Of a stretch of 51,197 nt of DNA, positions 20,950-31,040 are shown in pieces; the stretch's first letter is position 1; each line of letters starts with the position of its first letter. A program made the position numbers and the translations under genes. Under the pieces are notes generated by a model, which did not search any database, was not told the origin of the DNA, and was given only the letters and a program-made list of their open reading frames with translations. The stretch is from Allobrachymonas chironomi DSM 19884 (GTDB lineage: Bacteria; Pseudomonadota; Gammaproteobacteria; Burkholderiales; Burkholderiaceae_C): the NCBI RefSeq assembly GCF_000374625.1, contig NZ_KB894776.1, forward strand, positions 1 to 51,197, read 5' to 3'.

Positions 20950-23900
20950 TCAAACCGGCTCGGAATCGGCCATGGAGACAGCCGATTCCATATCTACCGC
21001 AACGATGCGTGACACGCCCTGCTCCTGCATCGTCACGCCAATCAGCTGTCTGGCCATTTCCATGGCAATCTTGTTGTGGCTGATGAACAGGAATTGCGTT
21101 TCGGCGCTCATGCGCGTCACCAGCCGGGCATAGCGTTCGGTGTTGGCATCGTCCAGCGGCGCATCCACCTCGTCCAGCAGACAAAACGGGGCCGGATTGA
21201 GCTGGAAAATGGCAAACACCAGCGCGATCGCGGTCAGCGCCTTCTCACCCCCCGAGAGCAGGTGAATCGTCTGGTTCTTCTTGCCGGGCGGCTGTGCCAT
21301 TACCTGCACGCCGGAGTCGAGGATTTCATCGCCGGTCATGATCAGCCTGGCCTGACCACCGCCAAACAGTTCGGGGAACATGCGGCCAAAGTGTTCGTTG
21401 ACGGTGTCAAAGGTCGATCCCAGCAGTTCGCGTGTTTCGCCGTCGATCTTGCGGATCGCATCTTCCAGCGTGGTGATGGCATCGAGCAGGTCTGCCGACT
21501 GCGCATCCAGAAAGGTCTTGCGCTCGCGTGCGCTGACCAGCTCGTCCATGGCGGCCAGGTTGACCGCGCCCAGGCCGGCAATCTCGCGCTGGATGCGGTC
21601 GATCTCGCCCTGCAGCCCCTGCAGCTTGACGCCTTCTTCCTCGATCCCTTGCGCGATGGCTGCCTCATCGGCCTCGGCTTCCTGCAGCGACTGGCTGAAC
21701 TGCTCCACGCCAAGGCGTGCCGCCTGCTCCTTCAACTGCAATTCGGTGATGCGCTGGCGCAGCGGGTCCAGCTCGCGCTCCAGCGTCAGGCGGCGCTCGT
21801 CGCTGGCGCGCAATCGGGCGCTCAGATCTTCATACTGGCTGCGGCGGGCCGCCAGATCCAGCTCGCGCTCGGCCTTGCGCTCCAGCGCGTCCTGCAGGCC
21901 GTCCTGCGCCTGATCGGCCGTCATGGCCTGCAGATCCTGGCGCGCCTGTTCCAGCTGGGCCTGCAGTGCTTGCGCCTGCTGGCTGGCCGTGGCCAGGGTG
22001 CGCTGCAACTCGGCCGCGCGCGATTGCAGGCTGCGGCGCGCAAACACCGCCTCCTGCGCCGAACGCTCCAGGCTGCGCTGCTGCTCGCGGCTGTCCGACA
22101 GCTTGCGCTCGGCAGCCATCACCTGATCCTCGGACTGGGCATGGCGCTCCTGCACATCGGCCAGCTGCATGTCGAGTTCCTCGAAGCGGCCTTCGGCAGT
22201 GGCGCGGCGGATTTGCAGCTCTTCCAGCAGCGCATCGATTTCTTCCAGGTCGGCACCGATCTGGGCGCTGCGCGCACGCATCTGTTCGGACTGCTCCTGC
22301 AAGCGCAGCTGCTCCACCTGTAGCGCGTGATGCGCCGATTGTGCATCGGCGGCCTCGCGGCGCACGCTGGCCAGACGCTGGCTGGCATCGGCATAGGCGG
22401 CATCGGCGCGCGACAAGGCCAGCCGCGCTTCTTCGTGGATCAGCTGCCGGGCACGCAGGGCCTTGTCCAGGTTATCGATCTCGTGGGCGCGCGCCAGCAG
22501 GCCGGCCTGTTCGCTGTCCTGGGCGTAGAAATCCACGCTGTGCGCGCTCACGGCATGGCCGGCGCGCACCAGAATCCGTTGCCCTGGCGCCAACTGCTGG
22601 CGCTGCGCCAGCGCCTCGTCGAGCGTGGCGGCCGCGTAGCAGCCGTGCAACCATTCGGCCAGCAAGCCCTGCAGACCGGCATCGTGCACGCGCACCTTGT
22701 CGATCAGGGCCGGCAGCGCCACCGCACCAGATGCCGTGATCGCGGTCGCCTGCGGCAGGCTGTAAAAGCCCAGCTTGGCCGGAGGCGCATCGCTGGCAAA
22801 GGCGCGAATGCTGTCCAGCCGCGATACCTCCAGCGCGCCCATGCGCTCGCGCAGCGCCGCCTCGATGGCGTTTTCCCAGCCGGATTCGACCTGCAGCCGC
22901 GACCACAGGCGCTGCATGCCGTCCAGCCCGTGCTTGTGCAGCCAGGGCGCGAGCTTGCCGTCGGTCTTGAGTTTTTCCTGCAGTGCCTTGAGCGCTTCCA
23001 GTCGTGCCGTCAGGTCGGCCAGCTTGCCCGATTCGCTGTTCAGGCCCTGCTGGGCATGGCGGCGCTGTTCGTCCAGCTGCGGCACCTGATCCTGCAGCTC
23101 GGCCCATCGGGCCTGGACCAGCTCCAGCTGCTCGCTGCTGCTGGCCAGCTGCGTCTCCATCTGCAGCAGGCGCGCTTCTTCCGGGGCGGCCAGCGCCTTG
23201 CGATCGCCCAGCAGGCGCTCGCGACGCTGGTTCTGCTGGCGCAGCTGCTCCTCGATACTGCGCTGCTCTGCGGCCAGTACCTGGATCTGCTGTTGCACCT
23301 GGCTGACGCTGGCGCGCAGTTCGTTGCTGCGCTGCTGGCTGTGACGCAAGGCTTCTTCCAGCGCCGGCAGCTGCATGGACTGCTCCTCGACCTGCGCCTG
23401 CAGGATCGCCTCGCGCTCTTCCGATTCCATGTCCTGTGCTGCCAGACCTTCCTGTTCGGCCTCGGCTTCCAGGCGGCGCTCGTCCCAGTGCGTGATCTGT
23501 TCCTGCAACTGCTGCAAGCGCAGTTCGGCACGCTGGCGGTTTTCTGTCACAAAACGGATCTCGGCTTCGAGCTTGCCGACTTCGGCCGTGGCCTCGTACA
23601 GCTTGCCCTGCGCCAGATTGACCTGATCACCGGCGGCATAGTGCGCCTGGCGAATACTTTCCAGCCCGGCTTCGGTGCTGCGCACCTCGGCCATGCGCTC
23701 TTCCAGTGCATTGCGGGCGGCCTCGGCCTCGGCCAGCACCTTGCCCTGGTCAACAGCGGCGTTGGCACGCTTCAGGTACCACATCTGATGCAGCCGGCGC
23801 GTACCCGTAGCCTGCAGCTGGTGGTATTTTTCTGCCACCTCGGCCTGTTTTTCCAGCCGGCTCAGGTTGCTGTCGAGCTCGCGCAGGATGTCTTCCACCC

Positions 23901-24477
23901 GCGTCAGATTCTCGCGCGTGTCGTTCAGCCGGTTTTCCGTCTCGCGGCGGCGCTCCTTGTACTTGCTGACACCCGCTGCCTCCTCCAGGAACAGGCGCAT
24001 TTCCTCGGGCCGGCTCTCGATGATGCGGCTGATCGTGCCCTGGCCAATGATGGCGTAGGCGCGCGGCCCCAGGCCGGTGCCCAGGAACACGTCCTGCACA
24101 TCGCGGCGGCGCACCGGCTGGTTGTTGATGAAGTAGCTGCTGCCGCCCTCGCGCGTGAGCACGCGCTTCACCGCGATCTCGGTGAACTGGCTCCACTGGC
24201 CACCGGCGCGGTGGTCCGCATTGTCAAACACCAGCTCCACCGACGAGCGCGAAGCCGGCTTGCGCGAGGTCGTGCCGTTGAAGATCACGTCCTGCATCGA
24301 TTCGCCGCGCAACTCGCTGGCCTTGCTCTCGCCCAGCACCCAGCGCACCGCATCCATGATGTTAGACTTGCCGCAGCCATTGGGTCCGACCACGCCCACC
24401 AGCTGCCCGGGCAGCTCGAAATGGGTCGGTTCGGCAAAGGACTTGAAGCCGGAAAGCTTGATCGAATTCAGTCGCAC
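20950..24477 (-). CDS. smc: Chromosome partition protein SMC
   Basis: SMC is a dimeric ATPase that extrudes and organises chromosomal DNA. The 1175 residues show the N-terminal Walker A (VGPNGCGKSNIMDAVRWVLG), two very long Gln/Glu/Leu/Arg-rich coiled coils around a hinge near residues 520-640, and the C-terminal signature LSGGEKALTAIALVFAIF. Walker B is CLLDEVDAPLDDAN. I chose the GTG at 24477 because MRLNSIKLSGFKSF is the normal start. Another GTG at 24519 would add 14 residues. It heads the smc-zipA-ligA cluster and is divergent from dapC. Confidence 0.96.
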   Translation of the reverse strand: MRLNSIKLSGFKSFAEPTHFELPGQLVGVVGPNGCGKSNIMDAVRWVLGESKASELRGESMQDVIFNGTTSRKPASRSSVELVFDNADHRAGGQWSQFTEIAVKRVLTREGGSSYFINNQPVRRRDVQDVFLGTGLGPRAYAIIGQGTISRIIESRPEEMRLFLEEAAGVSKYKERRRETENRLNDTRENLTRVEDILRELDSNLSRLEKQAEVAEKYHQLQATGTRRLHQMWYLKRANAAVDQGKVLAEAEAARNALEERMAEVRSTEAGLESIRQAHYAAGDQVNLAQGKLYEATAEVGKLEAEIRFVTENRQRAELRLQQLQEQITHWDERRLEAEAEQEGLAAQDMESEEREAILQAQVEEQSMQLPALEEALRHSQQRSNELRASVSQVQQQIQVLAAEQRSIEEQLRQQNQRRERLLGDRKALAAPEEARLLQMETQLASSSEQLELVQARWAELQDQVPQLDEQRRHAQQGLNSESGKLADLTARLEALKALQEKLKTDGKLAPWLHKHGLDGMQRLWSRLQVESGWENAIEAALRERMGALEVSRLDSIRAFASDAPPAKLGFYSLPQATAITASGAVALPALIDKVRVHDAGLQGLLAEWLHGCYAAATLDEALAQRQQLAPGQRILVRAGHAVSAHSVDFYAQDSEQAGLLARAHEIDNLDKALRARQLIHEEARLALSRADAAYADASQRLASVRREAADAQSAHHALQVEQLRLQEQSEQMRARSAQIGADLEEIDALLEELQIRRATAEGRFEELDMQLADVQERHAQSEDQVMAAERKLSDSREQQRSLERSAQEAVFARRSLQSRAAELQRTLATASQQAQALQAQLEQARQDLQAMTADQAQDGLQDALERKAERELDLAARRSQYEDLSARLRASDERRLTLERELDPLRQRITELQLKEQAARLGVEQFSQSLQEAEADEAAIAQGIEEEGVKLQGLQGEIDRIQREIAGLGAVNLAAMDELVSARERKTFLDAQSADLLDAITTLEDAIRKIDGETRELLGSTFDTVNEHFGRMFPELFGGGQARLIMTGDEILDSGVQVMAQPPGKKNQTIHLLSGGEKALTAIALVFAIFQLNPAPFCLLDEVDAPLDDANTERYARLVTRMSAETQFLFISHNKIAMEMARQLIGVTMQEQGVSRIVAVDMESAVSMADSEPV

Positions 24478-24607
24478 GTTGTCAGGCGCAAAATCCGCGT
24501 ACCGTTCAGCGAGCGGCACCCGGGCTCTTACAATACAGAGTCGGAAAAAAACGCATCATACCTGTTCCCCCCGCCGTCCCATGCGGCGGACTGCCAACCG
24601 TGCAACC

Positions 24608-25819
24608 ATGAACCCCCGCCTGCGACTGCTGCAACCCTATCCCTTCGAGCGCTTGCGCCAGCTGTTCGACGGCATCACGCCCAACCCGGACTATTCCCCC
24701 ATCAGCCTGGGCATCGGCGAACCCAGACACCCCACCCCGCCGTTCCTGAAACAGGCCCTGTGCGATGCCACCCTGGGCCAGCCGGGCCTGGCCGGCTATC
24801 CGGCCACTGCCGGAGAAGCGCTGCTGCGCGAGGCTTGCGCCCACTGGCTGCAGCGCCGTTATGGTGTGCAACTCGATCCGCTCACGCAGGTGTTGAGCGT
24901 CAACGGCTCGCGCGAGGCGCTGTTTGCCTTCGCCCAGACCGTGATCGATCCCGCTGCCGACGCCATCGTGCTGTGCCCGAATCCCTTCTACCAGATCTAC
25001 GAAGGTGCCGCCCTGCTGGCCGGGGCCACCCCCTGGTACGCGCCCAGCTTGCCGGAGCGCAATTTTGCCGTGGACTGGGACAGCGTGCCGGACGACGTCT
25101 GGCAGCGCACCCGGCTGCTGTTCGTCTGCTCGCCCGGCAATCCCACCGGGGCTGTGATGCCGCTGGAAGAATGGCGCAAGCTGTTTGCGCTGTCGGATCG
25201 CTACGGCTTCGTGATGGCCTCGGACGAGTGCTACAGCGAGATTTATTTCCGTGATGATGCCCCGCTGGGCGGCCTGGAAGCAGCCATGCGCCTGGGCCGA
25301 CATGACTTCCGCAAGCTGCTGATGTTCACCAGCCTGTCCAAGCGCAGCAATGTGCCGGGCCTGCGCAGCGGCTTTGTGGCCGGCGATGCCGAACTGATCC
25401 GATCCTTTCTGCTCTATCGCACTTACCACGGTTGCGCCATGAGCCCGGTGGTGCAGCGCGCCAGCGCCGCCGCCTGGAGCGATGAAGCCCATGTCACCGA
25501 CAACCGTCGCCAGTACCGCGACAAGTTCGCCCAGGTCACGCCGCTGCTGTCTGACGTGCTGGACGTAGGCCTGCCTGATGCCGGCTTCTACCTCTGGGCC
25601 GGTATCGGACAGAGCTGTGGCGGCTCGGACGAAGCCTTTGCCCGTGCCCTGTACCAGCACTACCACGTGACGGTACTGCCCGGCAGCTATCTGGCCCGCG
25701 AGGCGCGTGGCCACAATCCGGGTGCCGGCCGCATCCGCATGGCCCTGGTGGCCGAAACCGAACCCTGCCTGGAAGCGGCACACCGCATCCGGGCCTTTGT
25801 CCAGGGACACCATCCCTGA
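24608..25819 (+). CDS. dapC: Succinyldiaminopimelate transaminase
   Basis: This pyridoxal-phosphate aminotransferase of fold type I makes N-succinyl-LL-diaminopimelate, the step between DapD and DapE in lysine and peptidoglycan precursor synthesis. In 403 residues it shows SLGIGEPRHPTPPFL near the start, the motif CSPGNPTGAV, the aspartate of MASDECYSEIYF, and the PLP-lysine motif SLSKRSNVPGLRSGF. Many aminotransferases look alike, but the DapC-type start and its position immediately before dapD and dapE make the assignment firm. The ribosome site before ATG 24608 is weak. A 130-base region separates it from the divergent smc. Confidence 0.94.
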   Translation: MNPRLRLLQPYPFERLRQLFDGITPNPDYSPISLGIGEPRHPTPPFLKQALCDATLGQPGLAGYPATAGEALLREACAHWLQRRYGVQLDPLTQVLSVNGSREALFAFAQTVIDPAADAIVLCPNPFYQIYEGAALLAGATPWYAPSLPERNFAVDWDSVPDDVWQRTRLLFVCSPGNPTGAVMPLEEWRKLFALSDRYGFVMASDECYSEIYFRDDAPLGGLEAAMRLGRHDFRKLLMFTSLSKRSNVPGLRSGFVAGDAELIRSFLLYRTYHGCAMSPVVQRASAAAWSDEAHVTDNRRQYRDKFAQVTPLLSDVLDVGLPDAGFYLWAGIGQSCGGSDEAFARALYQHYHVTVLPGSYLAREARGHNPGAGRIRMALVAETEPCLEAAHRIRAFVQGHHP

Positions 25820-25845
25820 TTTTTCCGTCCTGACAGGAACTCCCC

Positions 25846-26670
25846 ATGACGACCCAACTGCAAACCATCATCGAAAACGCCTGGGAAAGCCGCGCCGACA
25901 TCAGCCCCTCCTCCGCCCCGAAGGAAATCGTGGACGCCGTGGAGCATGTGCTGGCAGAGCTGGACAATGGCAAGCTGCGCGTTGCCACACGCGAGGATGT
26001 CGGCAAATGGACGGTGCACCAGTGGATCAAGAAGGCCGTGCTGCTGAGCTTCCGTCTGCAGGACAACGTGCTGATGCGCGCCGGTGACCTGGCTTTTTAC
26101 GACAAGGTGCCGACCAAGTTCGGTCGCATGAGCGACAACGAGCTGCAGGCCAGCGGTGTGCGCGTGGTGCCGCCGGCCGTGGCGCGTCGCGGCAGCTACA
26201 TCGCGCCGGGCGCAATCCTGATGCCCTCCTACGTCAACATTGGTGCCTACGTCGATGAGGGCTCCATGGTCGACACCTGGGCCACTGTCGGCAGCTGCGC
26301 GCAGGTCGGCAAGCATGTCCACCTGAGCGGTGGCGTCGGTCTGGGCGGCGTGCTGGAGCCGCTGCAGGGCAAGCCGACCATCATCGAGGACAACTGCTTT
26401 ATCGGCGCGCGCTCCGAGATCGTCGAAGGCGTGATCGTGGAAGAAAACTCCGTGATCAGCATGGGCGTGTATATTGGCCAGAGTACGCCCATTTATGATC
26501 GCGCCACCGGCGAAATCAGCTATGGCCGCGTACCGGCCGGCTCGGTGGTGATCAGCGGCTCGCTGCCCAAGGACGGTGGCCGCTACAGCCTGTATGCTGC
26601 CGTCATTGTCAAGCGGGTGGATGCCCAGACCCGCGCCAAGACCAGCCTGAACGATCTGCTGCGCGACTGA
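25846..26670 (+). CDS. dapD: 2,3,4,5-tetrahydropyridine-2,6-dicarboxylate N-succinyltransferase
   Basis: DapD transfers succinyl from succinyl-CoA to tetrahydrodipicolinate. The 274-residue protein has the N-terminal helical domain ([21 protein letters not shown]) and a left-handed beta-helix of hexapeptide repeats, for example [22 protein letters not shown] and later turns ([14 protein letters not shown]). The ATG at 25846 follows dapC by 26 bases with a CAGGAAC ribosome site. A hairpin-T terminator follows the stop. Confidence 0.97.
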   Translation: MTTQLQTIIENAWESRADISPSSAPKEIVDAVEHVLAELDNGKLRVATREDVGKWTVHQWIKKAVLLSFRLQDNVLMRAGDLAFYDKVPTKFGRMSDNELQASGVRVVPPAVARRGSYIAPGAILMPSYVNIGAYVDEGSMVDTWATVGSCAQVGKHVHLSGGVGLGGVLEPLQGKPTIIEDNCFIGARSEIVEGVIVEENSVISMGVYIGQSTPIYDRATGEISYGRVPAGSVVISGSLPKDGGRYSLYAAVIVKRVDAQTRAKTSLNDLLRD

Positions 26671-26691
26671 TTTCCGCTGCCACAGGCCTGC

Positions 26692-26729
26692 GGGCGTGCC
26701 GGCCAGGCCGTGCACGCCCCTGTTTTTTT
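26692..26729 (+). terminator. Intrinsic terminator between dapD and dapE
   Basis: An 8-bp stem (GGGCGTGC 26692-26699 with GCACGCCC 26712-26719) with a 12-nt loop is followed by a run of seven T (26723-26729). It lies inside the dapC-dapD-dapE series, so it may end most transcripts after dapD or reduce dapE expression. Confidence 0.8.
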
Positions 26730-26761
26730 CCGGCAAACCACTGCCTTTCTGCAGGATTTCC

Positions 26762-27925
26762 ATGTCCGACACCCTCGCCCTTTCCGAAGACCTGATCCGC
26801 CTGCCCTCTGTCACGCCGGACGATGCCGGCTGCCTGCCGCTGCTGGTCAGCCAGCTGGAACCGCTCGGCTTCGGCTGCGAACGCATCGACAGCGGCCCGG
26901 ACGATTTCCGCGTCAGCAACTTGTGGGCGCTACGCACCGGCCGGCTGGGCGCTGCCGGCAAGACGCTGGTGCTGGCCGGCCATACCGATGTGGTGCCGAC
27001 CGGCCCACTGGAGCAGTGGAGCAGCGCGCCGTTCGAGCCGACCCGGCGCGACGGCAAGCTCTATGGCCGTGGTGCCAGCGACATGAAAACCTCGCTCGCC
27101 GCCATGGTGGTGGCGGTGCGCGAATTCCTGCAGCAGCAGCCGGACACGCCGCTCAACATCGGCTTTCTGCTCACCAGTGACGAGGAAGGCCCGGCGCACG
27201 ATGGCACCGTGATCGTCTGCCGCACCCTGCAGCAGCGCGGCACCCGCATCGATTACTGTCTGGTGGGCGAACCCACGGCCGTCAGGCAAACCGGCGACAT
27301 GATCAAGAATGGCCGCCGTGGCAGCATGAGCGGCCGCCTGACCGTGCACGGCATTCAGGGTCATATCGCCTATCCGCAGCTGGCGCGCAACCCGATCCAC
27401 CAGGTCGCGCCGGCGCTGGCCGAGCTGGCCGCCATCACCTGGGATGCCGGCAATGCCTTCTTTCCGCCCACCAGCTGGCAGATCAGCAATATCCACGGCG
27501 GCACCGGAGCCAGCAACATCATTCCCGGTTCGGTGGTGATCGACTTCAACTTCCGCTTCTGCACCGAATCCACGCCGGAGCGTCTGCAGCAGCGTGTCGA
27601 GGCCGTGCTGCAACAGCATGGCCTGGAATACAGCCTGGACTGGAGCATCAGCGGCCTGCCCTTCCTGACCCCGCCCGGCGATCTGGTACAGGCGGCGCAG
27701 CAGGCGATCCGCGACGAAACCGGGCTGGAAACCGAGCTGTCCACCAGCGGCGGCACCAGCGATGGCCGCTTCATCGCGCAGATCTGTCCGCAGGTGATCG
27801 AGCTCGGCCCGCCCAACGCCAGCATCCACAAGATCGATGAGCACATCGCGCTGCAGGACATCGAGCCGCTCAAGAACATTTACCGCCGCCTGCTGGAAAA
27901 CCTGTCGGAGGGCATCGACACATGA
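26762..27925 (+). CDS. dapE: Succinyl-diaminopimelate desuccinylase
   Basis: DapE is a zinc M20-family hydrolase that frees LL-diaminopimelate from its succinyl form. In 387 residues the metal-site motifs are [27 protein letters not shown] and [12 protein letters not shown], with the dimerisation-domain piece [20 protein letters not shown] and late GGTSDGRF. I chose ATG 26762 ([21 protein letters not shown]). An upstream GTG at 26696 would place the terminator hairpin in the coding region. The stop overlaps the next start as ATGA. Confidence 0.96.
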   Translation: MSDTLALSEDLIRLPSVTPDDAGCLPLLVSQLEPLGFGCERIDSGPDDFRVSNLWALRTGRLGAAGKTLVLAGHTDVVPTGPLEQWSSAPFEPTRRDGKLYGRGASDMKTSLAAMVVAVREFLQQQPDTPLNIGFLLTSDEEGPAHDGTVIVCRTLQQRGTRIDYCLVGEPTAVRQTGDMIKNGRRGSMSGRLTVHGIQGHIAYPQLARNPIHQVAPALAELAAITWDAGNAFFPPTSWQISNIHGGTGASNIIPGSVVIDFNFRFCTESTPERLQQRVEAVLQQHGLEYSLDWSISGLPFLTPPGDLVQAAQQAIRDETGLETELSTSGGTSDGRFIAQICPQVIELGPPNASIHKIDEHIALQDIEPLKNIYRRLLENLSEGIDT

Positions 27926-29994
27926 TCGTGCTACAGGATGTGGTGCTGCAGCGCGGCACCAAGGTCTTGCTCGACAAGGCCTCCGTGACCATCAACCCCG
28001 GCGAGCGCGTTGGCCTGGTCGGCCGCAACGGCTGCGGCAAGTCCAGCCTGTTCAGCCTGCTGCAGGGACGCCTGCATGAAGATGCCGGCGATGTCACCGT
28101 GCCGGCGCATTGGCGCATGGCCGAAGTGGCGCAGAACATGCCCGAAACCGGCGATAGCGCCACCGACTTCGTGCTCGGCGGCGATACCCGGCTGCAGGAA
28201 GCCCAGGCCGCCCTGACGCAAGCCGATGCCAGCGGCGACGGCATGGCGATCGCCCACGCGCACAGCTTGCTGGCCGATGCCGGCGCGCACGATGCCCGCG
28301 CCCGCGCCCAGGCACTGATCCTGGGACTCGGCTTCCAGATCGACGAACTGGAACGTCCGGTCAACAGCTTCTCCGGCGGCTGGCGCATGCGCCTGCAGCT
28401 GGCGCGCGCGCTGATGTGCCCCAGCGACCTGCTGCTGCTGGACGAACCGACCAACCACCTGGACCTGGACGCCCTGGTCTGGCTGGAAAGCTGGCTCAAG
28501 CGCTATCCCGGCACGCTGCTGGTGATCAGCCACGACCGAGAATTCCTGGATGCCATCACCCAGGTCACGGTGCATGTGGAACACGCCCAGCTGGCGCGCT
28601 ACAGTGGCAACTACACCGCCTTCGAGGAGCAGCGTGCGGAACGCATCGTGCTGCAGCAGGCGGCCTACACGCGCCAGCAGGAAAAAATCGCCCATCTGCA
28701 GCAGTTCATTGACCGCTTCAAGGCCAAGGCCACCAAGGCCAAGCAGGCCCAGAGCCGCGTCAAGGCGCTGGAACGCATGGAAAAACTGGCTCCGGTTCTC
28801 ACCAGCGCCGATTTCACCTTCGAGTTCCAGGAGCCGCCGCAACTGCCCAACCCGATGCTGGCGGTACGCGATGCCGCTTTTGGCTACCGTGGTGCGGCCC
28901 ACATCACACCAGCCGAAGTCGACAGCGAACTGCAGGATTTCAGCACCAGCCAGCAACTGCACCAGCACCAGCTGCACAGCGGCGAGGCCCTGCCTCCCAT
29001 CACCGGGCAGGACAAGGTGATCCTGCAAGGCATCCACCTGTCGGTACTGGCCGGCCAGCGCATTGGCGTGCTGGGAGCCAACGGCCAGGGCAAGTCCACC
29101 TTCGTCAAGACGATTGCCCATGCGCTGCCGCTGCTGGCCGGCCGCATCACCGAAGGCAAGGGCCTGCGCCTGGGCTATTTTGCCCAGCAGGAACTCGACG
29201 TGCTGCAGCTCGACGACCACCCGCTCGGTCACATGACCCGGCTGGCGCGCGAGCATCCGGACCTGGCAGCCCAGGCCGGCCGCGAACAGGACTTGCGCAA
29301 CTTTCTCGGCAGCTTCCAGTTTGCCGGCGACATGGTGCACCAGGCCGTGGGCAGCATGAGCGGCGGCGAAAAGGCGCGCCTGGTACTGGCGATGCTGGTC
29401 TGGCAGCGCCCCAACCTGCTGCTGCTGGACGAACCCACCAACCACCTGGATCTGGTCACGCGCGAGGCGCTGGCAATGGCGCTCAACAGCTTCGAAGGCA
29501 CGGTGATGCTGGTCAGCCACGACCGCGCCCTGCTGCGTGCTGTCTGCGACGATTTCTGGCTGGTTGGCGAAGGCGGCATCCGCCCCTTTGATGGCGACCT
29601 GGACGATTACCAACGCTACCTGCAGGAAGTGGCGCGGCAGCGCCGCGAACAGCTGAACGCCGGCAACAGCAGCGCAACGGCCGATGCCGACAGCAAGCCC
29701 GCCCTCAGCGGTGCCGAGCAGCGCAAGCTGCAGGCCGCACGCCGCCAACAGTACCTGGAGCAGCGCCGCCCGCTGGCCAAGCGCCAGCAGCAACTCGAAA
29801 AAGACATCGACAAGCTGCGCGCCGACAAGGAGCGTCTGGAGGCCGAACTCTGCCAGCCGCTGGAACCGCAGGCGATTGCCGATGCCGGCCGCCAGCTCAA
29901 GCAGGTCACGGATGGGCTCGATGAAGCCGAAATGGAATGGCTGGAGGTGTCGGAGCAGCTGGAGGCCCTGGAAGCCGCCCAGCAGGAGACATAA
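27922..29994 (+). CDS. yheS: ABC-F family ATP-binding protein, YheS type
   Basis: This is a cytosolic protein with two ABC ATPase domains and no membrane part. ABC-F proteins act on ribosomes. In 690 residues the first domain has GRNGCGKSS (near 34) and [17 protein letters not shown] tower/linker follows with [21 protein letters not shown]. The second domain has GANGQGKST and [14 protein letters not shown], and both have [13 protein letters not shown] charged C-terminal coiled coil (about 580-690) completes the YheS layout. Roughly 40 extra residues ([20 protein letters not shown] region, about 330-365) are inserted at the start of the second domain compared with E. coli YheS. Start overlaps dapE by 4 bases. 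Confidence 0.93.
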   Translation: MIVLQDVVLQRGTKVLLDKASVTINPGERVGLVGRNGCGKSSLFSLLQGRLHEDAGDVTVPAHWRMAEVAQNMPETGDSATDFVLGGDTRLQEAQAALTQADASGDGMAIAHAHSLLADAGAHDARARAQALILGLGFQIDELERPVNSFSGGWRMRLQLARALMCPSDLLLLDEPTNHLDLDALVWLESWLKRYPGTLLVISHDREFLDAITQVTVHVEHAQLARYSGNYTAFEEQRAERIVLQQAAYTRQQEKIAHLQQFIDRFKAKATKAKQAQSRVKALERMEKLAPVLTSADFTFEFQEPPQLPNPMLAVRDAAFGYRGAAHITPAEVDSELQDFSTSQQLHQHQLHSGEALPPITGQDKVILQGIHLSVLAGQRIGVLGANGQGKSTFVKTIAHALPLLAGRITEGKGLRLGYFAQQELDVLQLDDHPLGHMTRLAREHPDLAAQAGREQDLRNFLGSFQFAGDMVHQAVGSMSGGEKARLVLAMLVWQRPNLLLLDEPTNHLDLVTREALAMALNSFEGTVMLVSHDRALLRAVCDDFWLVGEGGIRPFDGDLDDYQRYLQEVARQRREQLNAGNSSATADADSKPALSGAEQRKLQAARRQQYLEQRRPLAKRQQQLEKDIDKLRADKERLEAELCQPLEPQAIADAGRQLKQVTDGLDEAEMEWLEVSEQLEALEAAQQET

Positions 29995-30094
29995 ATCACA
30001 GTCTGACACGGCTGCAAGCGCTTGTCTGGCACAGGACTGTCAAGATTTACGGTTAGGATGACGCCATTGACAACCAACCAGGGAGTTTTTTCTC

Positions 30095-30346
30095 ATGATG
30101 CAAATCATTTCCATCATCATCGTCGGTTTTATCGTCGGCCTGCTGGCCCGCGCCCTGAAGCCGGGCAACGACAGCCTCGGTTTCCTGATGACTACCGTGC
30201 TGGGTATTGTGGGTTCTGCCGTGGCCAATTTCCTGGGCTCCATGCTGGGTCTGTACGGCCCGGGTGATGCCGCCGGCTGGATCGCCTCCATCATCGGTGC
30301 CATCATCGTGCTGTACCTGTACGGTCTGGTTACCAAGAAGCGCTGA
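30095..30346 (+). CDS. Small membrane protein of the GlsB/YeaQ/YmgE (transglycosylase-associated) family
   Basis: The 83-residue protein has three hydrophobic segments separated by short Gly-rich turns. Typical family elements are IIVGFIVGLLARALKPG at the start, TTVLGIVGSAVANFLG in the middle and GWIASIIGAIIVLYLYG at the end. The family is common and often stress-inducible, but no biochemical function is established. A CAGGGAG ribosome site precedes ATG 30095; a second ATG follows directly. A terminator lies 40 bases downstream. Confidence 0.92.
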   Translation: MMQIISIIIVGFIVGLLARALKPGNDSLGFLMTTVLGIVGSAVANFLGSMLGLYGPGDAAGWIASIIGAIIVLYLYGLVTKKR

Positions 30347-30386
30347 TGCCGGGCGCGGCAAGCCGCGCTGCTGGTATATAGTTGCA

Positions 30387-30406
30387 GGGGCTTCGGCCCC
30401 TTTTTT
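30387..30406 (+). terminator. Intrinsic terminator after the GlsB-family gene
   Basis: GGGGC (30387-30391), a stable TTCG loop and GCCCC (30396-30400) are followed by six T. Confidence 0.92.
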
Positions 30407-30425
30407 CATGTCACATACCATTCTC

Positions 30426-30929
30426 ATGTTCCGTTCGCCTGCCCGCAGCAGCCTGCTGCTGACCACTCCCGTGCTGGCATTGCTGCTGTCGGCCTGCCAG
30501 CCCGGCACCGATGCAGCTGCGCCCCCGGCGTCGGCTGCCAGTGCGCTTGCGGCAACCGCTGCCAGTACGGCCGCTGCAGCCGATGCTCCGCTGATGCAGG
30601 GCGTGTTCTTTTGGGGACCGCAGGTCGAGACCTTCTCGCCCTGCAATACCAACCAGACCTTCTGGCTTGATGGCGAACCGGAGCAGCTCGCCCCGCTGGA
30701 AGACATGGCGATCGACAAGGCCGACAAGGCCAACGAAGCCTACCAGCCGATCTACGCCGAAATCCGCGCTGTCTCCGCCGGCCAGGCCACCGATGGCTAT
30801 GCTGTCGAATACGATGGGGTGCTGTCGCTGCAGCAGGTCGTCACGCTGTCGCCCGAAGTGCCCAGCAGCTGCAAGCTGATAGAGCCGCCGCCCCCGCCTT
30901 CCGGCCTGGCGGCCAGTGCCGAGGACTGA
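30426..30929 (+). CDS. Predicted lipoprotein with NlpE-like motif
   Basis: This is a 167-residue protein with a lipoprotein signal (LLTTPVLALLLSAC) and then an Ala-rich linker of some 35 residues. The short C-terminal domain contains GVFFWGPQVETFSPCNTNQ and later PSSCKLIEP. The pattern Gly-x-x-x-Trp-Gly-x-x-x-x-x-Phe-x-Pro-Cys resembles small NlpE/COG3015-like envelope lipoproteins. The two late cysteines could form a disulfide. Function is unknown. ATG at 30426 is chosen; an ATG at 30408 is in frame but touches the terminator, and neither has a clear ribosome site. It converges with the livK-like gene. Confidence 0.78.
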   Translation: MFRSPARSSLLLTTPVLALLLSACQPGTDAAAPPASAASALAATAASTAAAADAPLMQGVFFWGPQVETFSPCNTNQTFWLDGEPEQLAPLEDMAIDKADKANEAYQPIYAEIRAVSAGQATDGYAVEYDGVLSLQQVVTLSPEVPSSCKLIEPPPPPSGLAASAED

Positions 30930-30980
30930 GCTGCGCCGTTTGTGTCCGGGCCGCCACACGCATCAGCAGTACCCCAAGAC

Positions 30981-31009
30981 AAAACAGGCCACCCGTGACG
31001 GGTGGCCTG
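30981..31009 (-). terminator. Intrinsic terminator of the livK-like gene
   Basis: An 11-bp stem (CAGGCCACCCG 30985-30995 with 30999-31009) has a 3-nt loop. On the minus strand it runs into TTTTGTCTT. It lies 32 bases past the stop of the minus-strand gene. Confidence 0.88.
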
Positions 31010-31040
31010 CTGCCATCAGGGTTTCGGTTTCAGCCCGGCA

